64,000 bases of DNA from Silurus meridionalis (Eukaryota; Chordata; Actinopteri; Siluriformes; Siluridae): assembly GCF_014805685.1 (NCBI RefSeq), contig NC_060886.1, positions 18,526,608 to 18,590,607 on the forward strand, given 5' to 3'. Under the pieces are notes generated by a model. It saw only the letters and a program-made list of their open reading frames with translations. It did not search any database and was not told the DNA's origin. Positions 58,878 to 64,000 of this stretch are shown here, piece by piece; the stretch's first letter is position 1, and the number at the start of each line of letters is the position of its first letter. Made by a program: the position numbers and the translations under genes.

Positions 58878-64000
<5,123 letters not shown>

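Overview
The window is vertebrate nuclear DNA, almost certainly from a ray-finned (teleost) fish. Coding sequence is split by GT-AG introns. The proteins closely resemble the vertebrate families, and the AT-rich background is full of dinucleotide microsatellites, Tc1/mariner-type fragments, MITEs and a tRNA-Glu-derived SINE of the kinds common in fish. The exact species cannot be read from the sequence; an ostariophysan such as a catfish is only a guess from the repeats.

Seven protein-coding genes are recognised, in this order: sp9 (+), cir1 (-), scrn3 (+), gpr155 (-), wipf1 (-), chrna1 (-) and the 3' part of chn1 (-). This is the same gene order I recall for the human 2q31 block (SP9-CIR1-SCRN3-GPR155-WIPF1-CHRNA1-CHN1), so the region is a conserved syntenic segment and not an accessory island. 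Exon boundaries below were placed by hand from GT/AG sites and checked by reading-phase arithmetic. For sp9, scrn3, gpr155 and wipf1 the exon lengths sum to a multiple of three and give 439, 420, 825 and 504 aa.

Layout: 1-4.2 kb, sp9 upstream and promoter; 4.2-6.0 kb, sp9; 6.1-9.8 kb, a non-coding interval with candidate conserved regulatory blocks; 9.8-15.2 kb, cir1 with a SINE in an intron; 15.2-16.2 kb, the divergent cir1/scrn3 promoter interval; 16.2-20.4 kb, scrn3; 20.4-22.6 kb, convergent 3' ends of scrn3 and gpr155; 22.6-34.0 kb, gpr155; 36.0-40.4 kb, wipf1; 44.0-52.1 kb, chrna1; 52.1-58.9 kb, intergenic with a decayed Tc1-like transposon; 58.9-61.4 kb, five chn1 exons; 61.4-64.0 kb, a chn1 intron whose upstream exons lie outside the window.

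The genes are functionally unrelated: an Sp/KLF transcription factor, a Notch/RBPJ corepressor and splicing-related protein, a secernin, a lysosomal cholesterol sensor, a WASP-interacting actin regulator, the muscle acetylcholine-receptor alpha subunit and a Rac-GAP. I found no previously undescribed biological system. The points most worth checking are single-base reading-frame breaks in chrna1 (inside the Cys-loop) and in the RS-rich tail of cir1, a chrna1 3' splice site built from a (UG)n microsatellite, a 79-bp near-perfect palindrome made from Tc1 ends, two copies of one MITE family with different internal deletions, and candidate conserved non-coding blocks around sp9.
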